Part shown: piece after piece, positions 25,750 to 33,753 of the stretch
Position numbering within the stretch: position 1 is the first letter of the stretch
How the letters are laid out: each line of letters begins with the position of its first letter
NCBI RefSeq assembly: GCF_017165765.1
Contig: NZ_JAFGZD010000027.1
Span: forward strand, 1 to 61,675
Source of the DNA: Pseudomonas capsici
GTDB lineage: Bacteria > Pseudomonadota > Gammaproteobacteria > Pseudomonadales > Pseudomonadaceae
DNA: 61,675 nt
Direction of reading: 5' to 3'
The notes under the pieces: model-generated
Told to the model about the DNA's origin: nothing
The model's database searches: none
The model's input: the letters and a program-made list of their open reading frames with translations, nothing else
Position numbers and translations under genes: made by a program

Positions 25750-25798
25750 TTTCGCGAATGAGTTCACGCTTCTCGCAGCAAAGAACTCAGTCGCGAAA
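25750..25798. repeat. Inverted repeat of the TTTCGCGAATGAGTTC type
   Basis: Left arm TTTCGCGAATGAGTTC and right arm GAACTCAGTCGCGAAA pair at 15 of 16 positions across a 17-nt spacer. The same element recurs at 28890-28938, with partial copies near 32658 and 46654, so it is an interspersed palindromic repeat at gene ends rather than a gene-specific operator. Confidence 0.7.
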
Positions 25799-25811
25799 TC
25801 GATGAAGCTCA

Positions 25812-26099
25812 TTAGAAATGGTTTGGCAACTTACGCTGATGGCGAACTCTCAGCACTTGAATCTGGTCACCTTTAATCTGATAGGGGGCTATGAATGGAT
25901 AGCGAGTAAAGACTAATTCGCGCACCTGCGAATATTGAGTCGGACGCCCCGTTGCGCTGAACACAGTCAACTGCTCCAGCCTTGCCAGAATGTGAAAAAT
26001 CACTTCGTTTGCTGCTTGGATGCCTGAGTGTGAGAGGTAGTGTTCATGGATGGTCAGCAGGTCGCTTTGCGCCTTTTCAGTCAAGGCGATTGTTGGCAC
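25812..26099 (-). CDS. ParE/RelE-family toxin
   Basis: The toxin partner of a type II toxin-antitoxin pair. The 95 residues have the RelE/ParE-like fold pattern: an N-terminal strand (TIALTEKAQSDLLTIHEHYL), two helices, a GRPTQYSQVRELVFTRYPFIA block and the C-terminal strand QIQVLRVRHQRKLP. The start overlaps the 3' end of the antitoxin gene by 23 nt. Members of this fold poison DNA gyrase or cleave mRNA; which applies here cannot be read from sequence. It lies between glpR and glpD, so it was probably inserted into an ancestral glp cluster. Confidence 0.85.
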   Translation of the reverse strand: MPTIALTEKAQSDLLTIHEHYLSHSGIQAANEVIFHILARLEQLTVFSATGRPTQYSQVRELVFTRYPFIAPYQIKGDQIQVLRVRHQRKLPNHF

Positions 26100-26325
26100 G
26101 TGCTACCCACTCGGCTTTCACCGCCTCAAGATCAGTCAGACGCCCTGCTGCGGCATCAGCTATCCCTTCCTCTATTGCGTGCAGATAGCCCGCTTCCATT
26201 TCTACATATCGCTCAACGGCACGTTGCAAATGATATTGGCGGTCACGCTCTGTGGCCTGCACCAATTCATCGAGTTTCCTCACCAATGAGTCTTCGATGT
26301 TGAATGACAAAGTGGGCGATGCCAT
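26077..26325 (-). CDS. ParD-like ribbon-helix-helix antitoxin
   Basis: The antitoxin upstream of the ParE-like toxin in the same operon. The 82 residues start with a strand-helix-helix (SPTLSFNIEDSLVRKLDELVQATERDRQYHLQRAVERY) typical of RHH/CopG DNA-binding antitoxins that repress their own promoter. The acidic C-terminus (AIEEGIADAAAGRLTDLEAV) would wrap the toxin. I chose the ATG at 26325; an upstream frame extension lacks family support. Confidence 0.82.
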   Translation of the reverse strand: MASPTLSFNIEDSLVRKLDELVQATERDRQYHLQRAVERYVEMEAGYLHAIEEGIADAAAGRLTDLEAVKAEWVARANNRLD

Positions 26326-26853
26326 GACGTACCCCCAAAATTGGCGACTATATGGATGTGCGCAAGACTGGAAAGTATACCCCTGCGGATGCAAGTGCAA
26401 CGTGGGTTCAATGAAAGGGGAGATCATGGCTTTGGCATCTTCAAAAGGATTGGAGGTGTTGAATTTATCAAGCGCTACTCATTTTTTTAGGTAGATGTTT
26501 AATACCAGCAAGATTTTGCCCGCTTACTCATGTCCCAGATAGCAAGACGCCTCTCTATCCATTGAGTGAAATTTCCGAGAGAATCCCGGCCGCTTGCGCC
26601 TCTCGATTCGGGTCCCTAACCTCCTGCTGTCGCTGCAAAATCAGCGACCGGGTTTGGTAGACCTGAATTACGTAGGCGCAATGCGCCACCTTTTGCGAGG
26701 CGCATTTTTACGGCCTGCGTTTTGGTGGCCGTGCGCATGGCGTCTTCGGACGCACCGGGCGCCTACGACCGGTTCTACCAACCTGCGTACGGCCGCCACC
26801 CGTCGTTTGGTAGCGAGGGTGACGGCTCCTTAACTTACGTAGGAGTTATCACC
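26326..26853. other. Intergenic region and leader of the DUF6124-like gene
   Basis: The 528 bp between the antitoxin and the DUF6124-like gene. The first part (26326-26640) is the upstream region of the toxin-antitoxin operon with no supported gene. From 26651 the sequence turns into a chain of nested inverted repeats with a UUCG-capped hairpin, annotated separately as a structured RNA leader. Confidence 0.6.
26651..26853 (+). ncRNA. Multi-stem structured leader of the DUF6124-like gene
   Basis: Reading the plus strand as RNA, an outer stem pairs 26651-26663 with 26771-26783 (12 bp, two single-base bulges). An inner stem pairs 26671-26679 (CGTAGGCGC) with 26759-26767 perfectly. Inside lie three hairpins: 26681-26687/26699-26705, 26710-26715/26727-26732, and 26740-26744/26749-26753 closing a C(UUCG)G tetraloop. 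A further hairpin (26792-26801/26817-26826) follows. The Shine-Dalgarno region CGTAGGAG at 26838-26845 repeats the inner-stem sequence, so CCTACG (26762-26767) could pair with either, suggesting a switch. Whether it is a cis-regulatory RNA or an unannotated family is inference. Confidence 0.55.
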
Positions 26854-27084
26854 ATGCTCAAAATCACCCCAGATCCACCCGCTATCCCCATCACCCCGTT
26901 CATCGCCAACGATGACCTGAGCCATGAAGAAGCGCTTGTCCGTGCCTCGGATCTGCTGCGTTGCGCCATGGCCACAGCCTACGAATGCGGCGATAACCTC
27001 AGCGGCTCGCAGCGAGCCCTGGCGTTTTCCGTTGTTCATCTGATCGAGATGGCCCACACCCTGCTGGAACGCTCGCTGCGCTAG
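26854..27084 (+). CDS. Small DUF6124/DUF3077-like protein
   Basis: A 76-residue soluble protein beginning MLKITPDPPAIPITPF and followed by two helices (EEALVRASDLLRCAMATAYECG and QRALAFSVVHLIEMAHTLL). This layout matches the small DUF6124 (formerly DUF3077) proteins common in pseudomonads, usually present in many copies and of unknown function. The ATG at 26854 follows AGGAG and the structured leader; an upstream in-frame ATG would run through that leader and is rejected. No partner is adjacent. Confidence 0.7.
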   Translation: MLKITPDPPAIPITPFIANDDLSHEEALVRASDLLRCAMATAYECGDNLSGSQRALAFSVVHLIEMAHTLLERSLR

Positions 27085-27280
27085 ACGAATATTCGCAGTT
27101 TAATCCCCTTCCTCAAGGCCGACGTTCCAGGAGGGGGACTTGCCCGAGAAGAGCCCCCTATCGGCAGGAACACGTTCATCCAAAAACTGTCCTACGATGT
27201 TCACTTTTTTTCCTTTCCTGTCCCCCTCATCAATATTTTCAATAAATACCGGCTGGTAGCGCCTTGTTTCTTGCGCTATT

Positions 27281-27295
27281 ATTTTCACAAACGAA
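27281..27295 (+). promoter_or_regulatory. Candidate GlpR operator upstream of glpD
   Basis: ATTTTCACAAACGAA shares 12 of 15 bases with the reverse complement of the glpF upstream site. It is directly followed by a perfect palindrome GAACATTAATGTTC (27293-27306). Both lie 50-75 nt upstream of the glpD start, a plausible operator position. Confidence 0.5.
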
Positions 27296-27354
27296 CATTA
27301 ATGTTCAAATTCGCCTTTCGAGCGTTATTCAAGAATTGTCCAGGAGGCCACCCA

Positions 27355-28881
27355 ATGCCCCACTCCAGCGCGTCAGCACCATCGCTTTCCGAGGTCTACG
27401 ACATTGCCGTTATCGGTGGTGGCATCAATGGTGTCGGTATTGCAGCGGATGCCTCGGGCCGCGGTCTGTCGGTTTTCCTTTGCGAAAAGGATGACCTGGC
27501 CAGCCACACCTCGTCGGCCAGCAGCAAGCTGATCCACGGCGGGCTGCGCTACCTGGAACATTACGAATTCCGTCTGGTGCGAGAAGCACTGGCCGAGCGC
27601 GAAGTGCTGCTGGCCAAGGCACCGCACATCGTCAAGCCGATGCGCTTCGTCCTGCCCCATCGCCCACATCTGCGCCCTGCCTGGATGATCCGTGCCGGCA
27701 TGTTTCTGTATGACAACCTCGGCAAGCGCGAAAAACTGCCAGCCTCGCGCAGCCTGCGTTTCGGCGCGGACAGCCCGCTCAACGCTTCCATCACCCGCGG
27801 TTTCGAATACTCCGACTGCTGGGTCGATGACGCGCGTCTGGTGGTTCTCAATGCCATGGCGGCCCGGGAAAACGGCGCACATATCCACACCCGCACTCGC
27901 TGCCTGAGTGCCCGCCGCGTCAACGGCATGTGGCAGCTGGAGATGGAGCGCGCCGATGGCACGCAGTTCTCGATCCAGGCCAAGGCACTGGTCAACGCTG
28001 CTGGCCCATGGGTCGCCAGGTTCATTCGCGAAGATCTGAAGCTGGATTCGCCTTACGGCATCCGCCTTATCCAGGGCAGCCACCTGATCGTGCCAAGGCT
28101 GTACGAAGGCGAGCACGCGTTCATCCTGCAGAACGAAGACAAGCGCATCGTGTTCACCATCCCGTACCTGGACAAGTTCACCATCGTCGGCACCACCGAC
28201 CGTGAATACCAGGGCGACCCGGCCAAGGTGCAGATCACCGATGGCGAAATGGATTACATGCTGAAAGTGGCCAACGACCACTTCAAGAAGCAATTGAGCC
28301 GCAGTGACGTGCTGCATACTTATTCAGGCGTGCGTCCGCTGTGCAACGATGAATCCGATAATCCATCGGCCATCACCCGTGACTACACCCTGTCGTTGTC
28401 GGGCAGCGAAAGCGAAGCGCCGATTCTTTCGGTGTTCGGCGGCAAGCTGACGACCTATCGCAAACTGGCCGAATCGGCGATGGCGCAACTGGCTCCCTTC
28501 TTCACCCGGATGAAACAGAGCTGGACCGCCAATTCAGCCCTGCCCGGCGCAGAAGAGATGACCACACCTCAGGTGCTGGCAACCGAGCTGAGCAAGCGCT
28601 TCCCATGGCTGCCTGTTTCCATTGCCCAACGCTGGTCCATCACCTACGGCAGCCGCAGCTGGCGTCTGATGGATGGCGTCAACAGCCTGGAAGACATGGG
28701 TGAACATCTGGGTGCAGGCCTGTACACCCGCGAGGTCGACTACCTGTGTGCCCAGGAATGGGCAACCTGTGCCGAAGACATTCTGTGGCGTCGCACCAAG
28801 CTCGGCTTGTTCACCACGCCTGAAGAGCAGGCCGGAGTGCAGGGTTATCTGGAAACTGTGGTTCGTAACAAAGCGGCCTGA
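27355..28881 (+). CDS. glpD: Aerobic glycerol-3-phosphate dehydrogenase
   Basis: An inner-membrane-associated FAD enzyme that oxidises glycerol 3-phosphate to dihydroxyacetone phosphate and feeds electrons to quinone. In the 508 residues the FAD-binding GxGxxG Rossmann motif (VIGGGINGVGIA) lies at about 19-30, and the second FAD block KDDLASHTSSASSKL is a family marker. I chose the ATG at 27355, directly after CAGGAGGCCACCCA, rather than an in-frame ATG at 27301. It is separated from glpR by a toxin-antitoxin pair and the DUF6124-like gene. Confidence 0.96.
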   Translation: MPHSSASAPSLSEVYDIAVIGGGINGVGIAADASGRGLSVFLCEKDDLASHTSSASSKLIHGGLRYLEHYEFRLVREALAEREVLLAKAPHIVKPMRFVLPHRPHLRPAWMIRAGMFLYDNLGKREKLPASRSLRFGADSPLNASITRGFEYSDCWVDDARLVVLNAMAARENGAHIHTRTRCLSARRVNGMWQLEMERADGTQFSIQAKALVNAAGPWVARFIREDLKLDSPYGIRLIQGSHLIVPRLYEGEHAFILQNEDKRIVFTIPYLDKFTIVGTTDREYQGDPAKVQITDGEMDYMLKVANDHFKKQLSRSDVLHTYSGVRPLCNDESDNPSAITRDYTLSLSGSESEAPILSVFGGKLTTYRKLAESAMAQLAPFFTRMKQSWTANSALPGAEEMTTPQVLATELSKRFPWLPVSIAQRWSITYGSRSWRLMDGVNSLEDMGEHLGAGLYTREVDYLCAQEWATCAEDILWRRTKLGLFTTPEEQAGVQGYLETVVRNKAA

Positions 28882-28889
28882 TGGACAGC

Positions 28890-28938
28890 TTTCGTGAATG
28901 AGTTCGCCCACAGGCCTTGGGGGAATTCATTCGCGAAA
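28890..28938. repeat. Inverted repeat of the TTTCGCGAATGAGTTC type
   Basis: Arms TTTCGTGAATGAGTTC and GAATTCATTCGCGAAA pair imperfectly across 17 nt, just past the glpD stop. It is a second copy of the element seen at 25750-25798. Confidence 0.65.
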
Positions 28939-28955
28939 AATCCGCCCCCACAGAA

Positions 28956-29780
28956 CTAACAGGCGATGAAAGCAGCAGGCAGATTGCGTATCTGCTCCGG
29001 CTCACGCAGGACGTAGTGGTCATCGCTGGTCAACTCATGCAGCAACTCTTCACGCAACAGATGAAAGTCGAAGCTGCTGCGCTGGCGCGGATGCGGCAGT
29101 CTTATATCCACAATGCGCTTGATGCGGCCCGGCCTTGGTTCCATGACCACCACCCGGTCGGCCAGAAAGATGGCCTCTTCCACATCATGGGTCACCAGTA
29201 TCGTAGTGATTCTGGCCCTTTCACGAATGGCCAGAAGCTCTTCCTGCATCTGCTGACGTGTCAGCGCATCCAGCGCGCCAAACGGTTCATCCAGCAACAG
29301 GATACGCGGACTCGCCACCAGCCCGCGGGCAATGGCAACCCGCTGGGCCATGCCGCCTGAAAGCTGGTGAGGATAGGCCCTGGTGAAGTCCTTGAGGCCG
29401 ACCAGATCGATAAAGTCAGCAATTCTCTGCTTCATCTCCTTCCGTTCAAGCCCTTCGTTGACCAGCCCCAACTCGATGTTTTCCTCGACCGTCAGCCACG
29501 GGAACAGGCGATGCTCCTGAAAGACAATCCCCCGCTCGCTGCCGATACCGTTGACTGCCTTGCCGTCGACCTGGATTTCACCACGAAACTCGGTATCCAG
29601 TCCGATCAACAAGCGCAGCAACGTGGACTTGCCACAACCGCTGGACCCCACAATGGCGATGAACTCGCCTTGTGCGACCTGCAGGTTGAATTCGCGGATC
29701 GCTTCCACATCACCATGCCCGGTCTGGAACACCTTGCCCACATGGTTGAAGTTCACGATGGAATGGGTCTGGGCTGTCAT
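28956..29780 (-). CDS. atsC: Sulfate-ester/sulfonate ABC transporter ATP-binding protein (AtsC-like)
   Basis: The ATPase of an organosulfur import system. The 274 residues show Walker A GSSGCGKST (about 46-54), the Q-loop, signature LSGGMAQRVAIARG and Walker B ILLLDEPFGALD, in the TauB/SsuB subfamily. It overlaps the permease gene by 4 nt and lies downstream of it on the minus strand. The combination of an ATPase, a fused double permease and a divergent binding protein matches the atsRBC sulfate-ester transporter described in Pseudomonas. The exact substrate cannot be read from sequence, so the symbol is an orthology guess. Confidence 0.75.
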   Translation of the reverse strand: MTAQTHSIVNFNHVGKVFQTGHGDVEAIREFNLQVAQGEFIAIVGSSGCGKSTLLRLLIGLDTEFRGEIQVDGKAVNGIGSERGIVFQEHRLFPWLTVEENIELGLVNEGLERKEMKQRIADFIDLVGLKDFTRAYPHQLSGGMAQRVAIARGLVASPRILLLDEPFGALDALTRQQMQEELLAIRERARITTILVTHDVEEAIFLADRVVVMEPRPGRIKRIVDIRLPHPRQRSSFDFHLLREELLHELTSDDHYVLREPEQIRNLPAAFIAC

Positions 29781-31375
29781 GCATGCCTCCAGCGCGTCGC
29801 ACGCGCTTCAATGCGTTGTCCGGTTTCGTTGAGTGCTGCGCCGGTCAGTCCTACCAGCAGCATGCCGCTCATGATCACGTCCATGCGCAGCAGTTGTTGC
29901 GCGCCGATCATCAGGCTGCCAATCCCGCCGTTGGATGGCATGAAATATTCGGCACCGATGGTGCCCAGCCAGGCATAGATCAGGCTGAGGCGCAGGCCAG
30001 CGAAAATCCCCGGTGCAGCACCCGGCAGCACCATGCGGGTCAGGCGTTGCCACAAGCTCAGGCGCAGCACCTGAGCCGCTTCCCTCAGTTGCGGCGACAG
30101 GTTGGCCACGCTGCGCTGGGTCGCAATGAACAGCGGAAAAAACGCTGCAAGCCCGACGAATACCCATTTGGCAGGCTCACCCAATCCGAACCAGGCCGTG
30201 ATCAGCGGGACCCACGCAAAAATGGCGACTTGCCTGAACGCCGACAGTGTCGGCCCCAGAAAACGTTCCAGCGGTTGGGACAGCCCGAGCAGCAAGCCCA
30301 GAGAGAATCCCGATATGCCGCCCAGAAACAGACCACCCAAAGCGCGGCTCAGGCTCAGGCCCATGGCGTGCGGCAACGAACCATCCAGCAGGCCGCCCCA
30401 CAGGGTTTCGAGTACCAGCAGGGGTGAAACCAGAATATTGGCATTCACCCAGCCCCACTGGCTGGCGGCTTGCCACAACGCCAGCAAGGTAAAAGGCAGA
30501 ATCCAGGGAACGACTCGATCAAGCCCCTGCGCCGGGGCACGACCGCGAAACTCGGCAGTTGCGGCATGGGGCCAGAACACCCATTTGCGATCCGCCAGAC
30601 CGATACCGCGATCCATCAGCACACCAATCACGCCGATCACGGCAATGCAGACAAACACGACATCGAGCATGAACAGTTGTCGCGCCCATACCATCAGGTA
30701 ACCAATGCCTTCACTCGATGCCAGCAGTTCGACCGCCAGCAGCGAAGACCAGCCAGACGACAGCGCCAGCCTCACTCCGGCCATGAACGAAGGCAAGGCC
30801 GCTGGAAGAATGAGGCGGCGGATCAAGAGGTGAACAGGCAGACGCAAGACAGCCGCAGTTTCCCGCAAGCGGGGTTGGGCATCGCGAACGCCGATCAGGG
30901 TATGCAGGGTGACCGGAACGATGACGGCCTTGATCATCACTACCAGCTTGAGCATCTCACCAATGCCGAAAACCACCATGAACAGCGGAATCCACGCCAG
31001 AGTCGGCACTTGCGCCAGCGAAGTGAACGTCGGCAGAACCAACCTTTCGGCCCGGCGACTTAAACCCAGCCAGGCGCCCAGCACGGCCCCTGCCGAGATT
31101 CCCGCCAGCAGACCCCAGAACAGGCGTTGCAAGCTGATCCACAGATTGCCCGGAAGGTCAGTGCTGGCAAGCTCCAGAGCGCTTTGCCAGACCAGTGAAG
31201 GCGTCGGCAGGATCTGCTCGCTCATCCAGTGATTACGGCTGGCAAACCACCAGAGCACAGCCAGTGCCAGCGGCAGATACCATGCCAGCAGAAAGCGTTT
31301 GAGCGCAGGTGCAACAACCCAGTGCCGGGAAACGGCGACAGACTCTGGAATGGAAAGGAGGGAGTCACGAGCCAT
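29777..31375 (-). CDS. atsB: Fused double-permease of an organosulfur ABC transporter (AtsB-like)
   Basis: A 532-residue membrane protein made of two tandem BPD_transp_1 permease domains, roughly 25-265 and 295-525, each of the TauC/SsuC type. Each half has about five to six spans and an EAA-like loop (LRETAAVLRLPVHLLIRRLILP in the first, LREAAQVLRLSLWQRLTRMVLP in the second). Typical TauC proteins are about 250 residues, so this single chain may replace a homodimer. It is divergent from the binding-protein gene and overlaps atsC. Confidence 0.85.
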   Translation of the reverse strand: MARDSLLSIPESVAVSRHWVVAPALKRFLLAWYLPLALAVLWWFASRNHWMSEQILPTPSLVWQSALELASTDLPGNLWISLQRLFWGLLAGISAGAVLGAWLGLSRRAERLVLPTFTSLAQVPTLAWIPLFMVVFGIGEMLKLVVMIKAVIVPVTLHTLIGVRDAQPRLRETAAVLRLPVHLLIRRLILPAALPSFMAGVRLALSSGWSSLLAVELLASSEGIGYLMVWARQLFMLDVVFVCIAVIGVIGVLMDRGIGLADRKWVFWPHAATAEFRGRAPAQGLDRVVPWILPFTLLALWQAASQWGWVNANILVSPLLVLETLWGGLLDGSLPHAMGLSLSRALGGLFLGGISGFSLGLLLGLSQPLERFLGPTLSAFRQVAIFAWVPLITAWFGLGEPAKWVFVGLAAFFPLFIATQRSVANLSPQLREAAQVLRLSLWQRLTRMVLPGAAPGIFAGLRLSLIYAWLGTIGAEYFMPSNGGIGSLMIGAQQLLRMDVIMSGMLLVGLTGAALNETGQRIEARATRWRHA

Positions 31376-31670
31376 ATCAGAACTCCGCTGTCGGCTGCTG
31401 CATAAAGGCTATTTGCATATTCTTGTCCGATCTATAAAAACAGACAGGAATTCCATAAAGAGATAAGTATCACCATTTAAGGGTGTATGCAGGCCAGACA
31501 TCCAATGCATTTAAGGAATACTTTCATTGCATGAAATGCATGTCCGGCAACATGCCATTCAATCCGTGGCTTATTCCATTGAGTGATTAAATATGGAATT
31601 AATATTATTTCTGGAATGATCAAAAGCTGTGTCTGATTAGGCGCTCTGCGAGATCTATTCAGGACAGTCC
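31376..31670. promoter_or_regulatory. Divergent promoter region between atsB-like and atsR-like genes
   Basis: A 295-bp AT-rich interval. It contains ATGCATTT (31505-31512) and AAATGCAT (31534-31541) as an 8-bp inverted pair, plus the palindrome TGCATGAAATGCA at 31528-31540. Similar TGCATTT elements recur in the other promoter regions of this cluster, so a shared regulator is plausible. Confidence 0.5.
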
Positions 31671-32654
31671 ATGAAAAACCTTTTCAAATCCCTGGCCTTC
31701 GGGTGCGCCCTTGCCCTGACCGCCATCGCCAGCCATGCAGCCGATCTCAAGGAAATCCGCATCGCTGTGCCGGACCTCAGCGCCGGGACCGGGAACAGCG
31801 GGGGCGGTGTAGTCGATGTACTGCGCAGCCAACAGATTTACGAAAAGGCTTTTGCCGATCAGGGCATCAAGATCCAGTGGATATTCTTCAAGGGGGCTGG
31901 CCCGGTCATCAACGAGGCGTTTGCCAACCAGCAGGTTGACCTGGCCTATCTGGGTGATCTGGCAGCCATCATCGGCAAATCCAACGGGCTCGATACCCGC
32001 CTGCTCAGCGCCGCAGCTCGCGGCATCAAACACTATCTGGCGGTGGTGCCGGGTTCAGGCATCAAGACTCTGCAGGACCTCAAGGGCAAACGGGTTTCTG
32101 TATTTCGCGGCACGGCCAGCCAGTTGTCCTTCGATACCGCACTGGCCAGCCAGGGCCTGAGCGAGAAAGATCTGAAAGTCATCAACCTGGATTTCAATGC
32201 TGCATTGGCCGCCCTCGCCGCCAAGCAGATCGACGCCACCTGGGCACTCTCGGGCCTGACCGCTCTGGAAGCCAAGGGCCTGGCAGAACTGCCTCTCAGT
32301 TCCAAAGACCTGGGGGGCGCAGGCAATATCCAGGGCGTGCTGGTTGCAGCCGGAACCTTCGTCGACGCCCATCCCGAAGCCGTGGCTCGTCTGCTCAAGG
32401 CCCAGGAGCAAGCCACCCGCTGGCTGACCGACGAGGCCAACAAACAGGCTTACATCGATCTGGTTTCCAGCTATGCAAGCTACCCGGCAGCCATTCTGGA
32501 AAAAGACCTGAGCACGGAAAAGATGGGCGACCTCTTTCCCTCGCAACTCGACCCGCAATTCCTCACCGCCTTGCAATCCTCCGTGGACATTGCCGCCAGA
32601 GAGCGGTTGATCCGCAAGCCGTTCAAGGTGAGTGAATGGGTGTTGAAGCAGTAA
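31671..32654 (+). CDS. atsR: ABC transporter periplasmic binding protein for organosulfur compounds (AtsR-like)
   Basis: The periplasmic receptor that delivers substrate to the fused permease. The 327 residues begin with a Sec signal peptide (KNLFKSLAFGCALALTAIASHA) cleaved after about residue 22. The mature part is of the SsuA/TauA/NitT type, with WIFFKGAGPVINEAFANQ and DLAYLGDLAAIIGKS typical of sulfonate-class binding proteins. It is divergent from the atsB/atsC pair. A second binding protein at 36321 is a paralogue with nearly the same segment (FFKGAGPAVNEALANQQ). Confidence 0.8.
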   Translation: MKNLFKSLAFGCALALTAIASHAADLKEIRIAVPDLSAGTGNSGGGVVDVLRSQQIYEKAFADQGIKIQWIFFKGAGPVINEAFANQQVDLAYLGDLAAIIGKSNGLDTRLLSAAARGIKHYLAVVPGSGIKTLQDLKGKRVSVFRGTASQLSFDTALASQGLSEKDLKVINLDFNAALAALAAKQIDATWALSGLTALEAKGLAELPLSSKDLGGAGNIQGVLVAAGTFVDAHPEAVARLLKAQEQATRWLTDEANKQAYIDLVSSYASYPAAILEKDLSTEKMGDLFPSQLDPQFLTALQSSVDIAARERLIRKPFKVSEWVLKQ

Positions 32655-32697
32655 TCGATTTCGCGACTGAAGTCGCTCCCACTACGCTCCTACCGGA

Positions 32698-33612
32698 TCA
32701 TTCGTTACCCCCATCCACCTCGACAATCACCTCAATCATCGCCCGCGCCGCGGGCGACAGTCTGAAGCCCGCCCGGCTGACGATGCCGTAGCGCGCGCTC
32801 AGGCTGTCGAGTTCATCAGGCAGGTTGCGCCAGTGCAGGCGGGCCAGGGTACCGTTGGCGATGTCCTGCTCCAGTGCCTCTTGCGGACCGATGCCGATGA
32901 CGTTGGAGCGCTGCACGATCTTCATCAGGACCGGGAAGTGGGCGGTTTCGATATGCAGGGTGAAGTCGGAACGGCCGCTGAGGTTGGCCAGCCCCTTGCG
33001 GATGCCTGGCGGGATCAGTGTCGCGCCCAGCGGGTAGTCGAACATGTCGTTGGTGGACAGGCTTTCCTTGCTCAGCAACGGATGCCCTGCCCGGCAAAAG
33101 AACATCCCGCGTCGTGCCGTCAGAGCGCGAGTCTGGAAATTGGGGTCTGACTCGAACTGGCGGGTGTCGGCCACGAAGAATTCGATCTCTTCCCGCGCCA
33201 GGCTGCGGGCCAGTTTTTGCCAATTGTTCACCTCCAGGTAGGCACGCACACCGGGGTGGGCCTCGATGAAACGGGACATGGCCTCAGGGATCAGGCTCAT
33301 GGCTGGCGCCGGGCCGGAGCCAAAGCGGATTTCACCGGCATCGAGCTTGGTCATCTGCGCCACTTCGCTGCTCAGCAACGCCGCGCCTTGCACCAGCCGC
33401 AATGCATGTTGCAACACCACATGCCCTTCCGGCGTGGGTCGCAGGTCCTTGTTGGCGCGCTCCACCAGCACGCAACCGAACTCTTGCTCCAGGCCCTGGA
33501 TACTGCGACTGAACGCCGGTTGGGTAATCCCCATGGCGTCTGCGGCACGCACGAAACTGCGGTGCTCGTTCAGTGCGATGAAGTAGCGTAACTGACGCAG
33601 ATCCATATGCAT
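32698..33612 (-). CDS. LysR-family regulator (first of two in the sulfur cluster)
   Basis: A 304-residue LysR protein with an N-terminal winged helix (MDLRQLRYFIALNEHRSFVRAADAMGITQPAFS) and an effector domain about 90-300. I started at MHMDLRQL (33612) because it aligns with the paralogue starting MHIDLRQL at 37500-38450; a slightly longer start at 33621 is also in frame. It is divergent from atsK. The two regulators share many segments, such as FFVADTRQFE and FSRSIQ. It presumably controls atsK and the neighbouring sulfur genes in response to a sulfur metabolite. Confidence 0.85.
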   Translation of the reverse strand: MHMDLRQLRYFIALNEHRSFVRAADAMGITQPAFSRSIQGLEQEFGCVLVERANKDLRPTPEGHVVLQHALRLVQGAALLSSEVAQMTKLDAGEIRFGSGPAPAMSLIPEAMSRFIEAHPGVRAYLEVNNWQKLARSLAREEIEFFVADTRQFESDPNFQTRALTARRGMFFCRAGHPLLSKESLSTNDMFDYPLGATLIPPGIRKGLANLSGRSDFTLHIETAHFPVLMKIVQRSNVIGIGPQEALEQDIANGTLARLHWRNLPDELDSLSARYGIVSRAGFRLSPAARAMIEVIVEVDGGNE

Positions 33613-33720
33613 TCCAGGCATTTGAAAATGAGGCCAAAGGTATTGGCCTGGTGAGTGGGTTGAGGTTTTAAATGCAAGCTCTTATGCCGTCAAAGAACAA
33701 AATAAACACCCGATAGACAT

Positions 33721-33736
33721 TATGGTTATAACCATA
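33721..33736. promoter_or_regulatory. Perfect 16-bp palindrome upstream of atsK
   Basis: TATGGTTATAACCATA is fully self-complementary and ends 18 nt before the atsK ATG. Its position between the divergent LysR gene and atsK makes it a good candidate for a regulator site, though a LysR box normally has a T-N11-A core within an interrupted dyad. Confidence 0.55.
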
Positions 33737-33753
33737 GACAAAGAGGATTTGCC

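Noticed and set aside
26722..27084. A longer DUF6124-like protein starting at 26722
   Set aside because: The extension would read through the structured leader; the ATG at 26854 has its own AGGAG and the family N-terminus.
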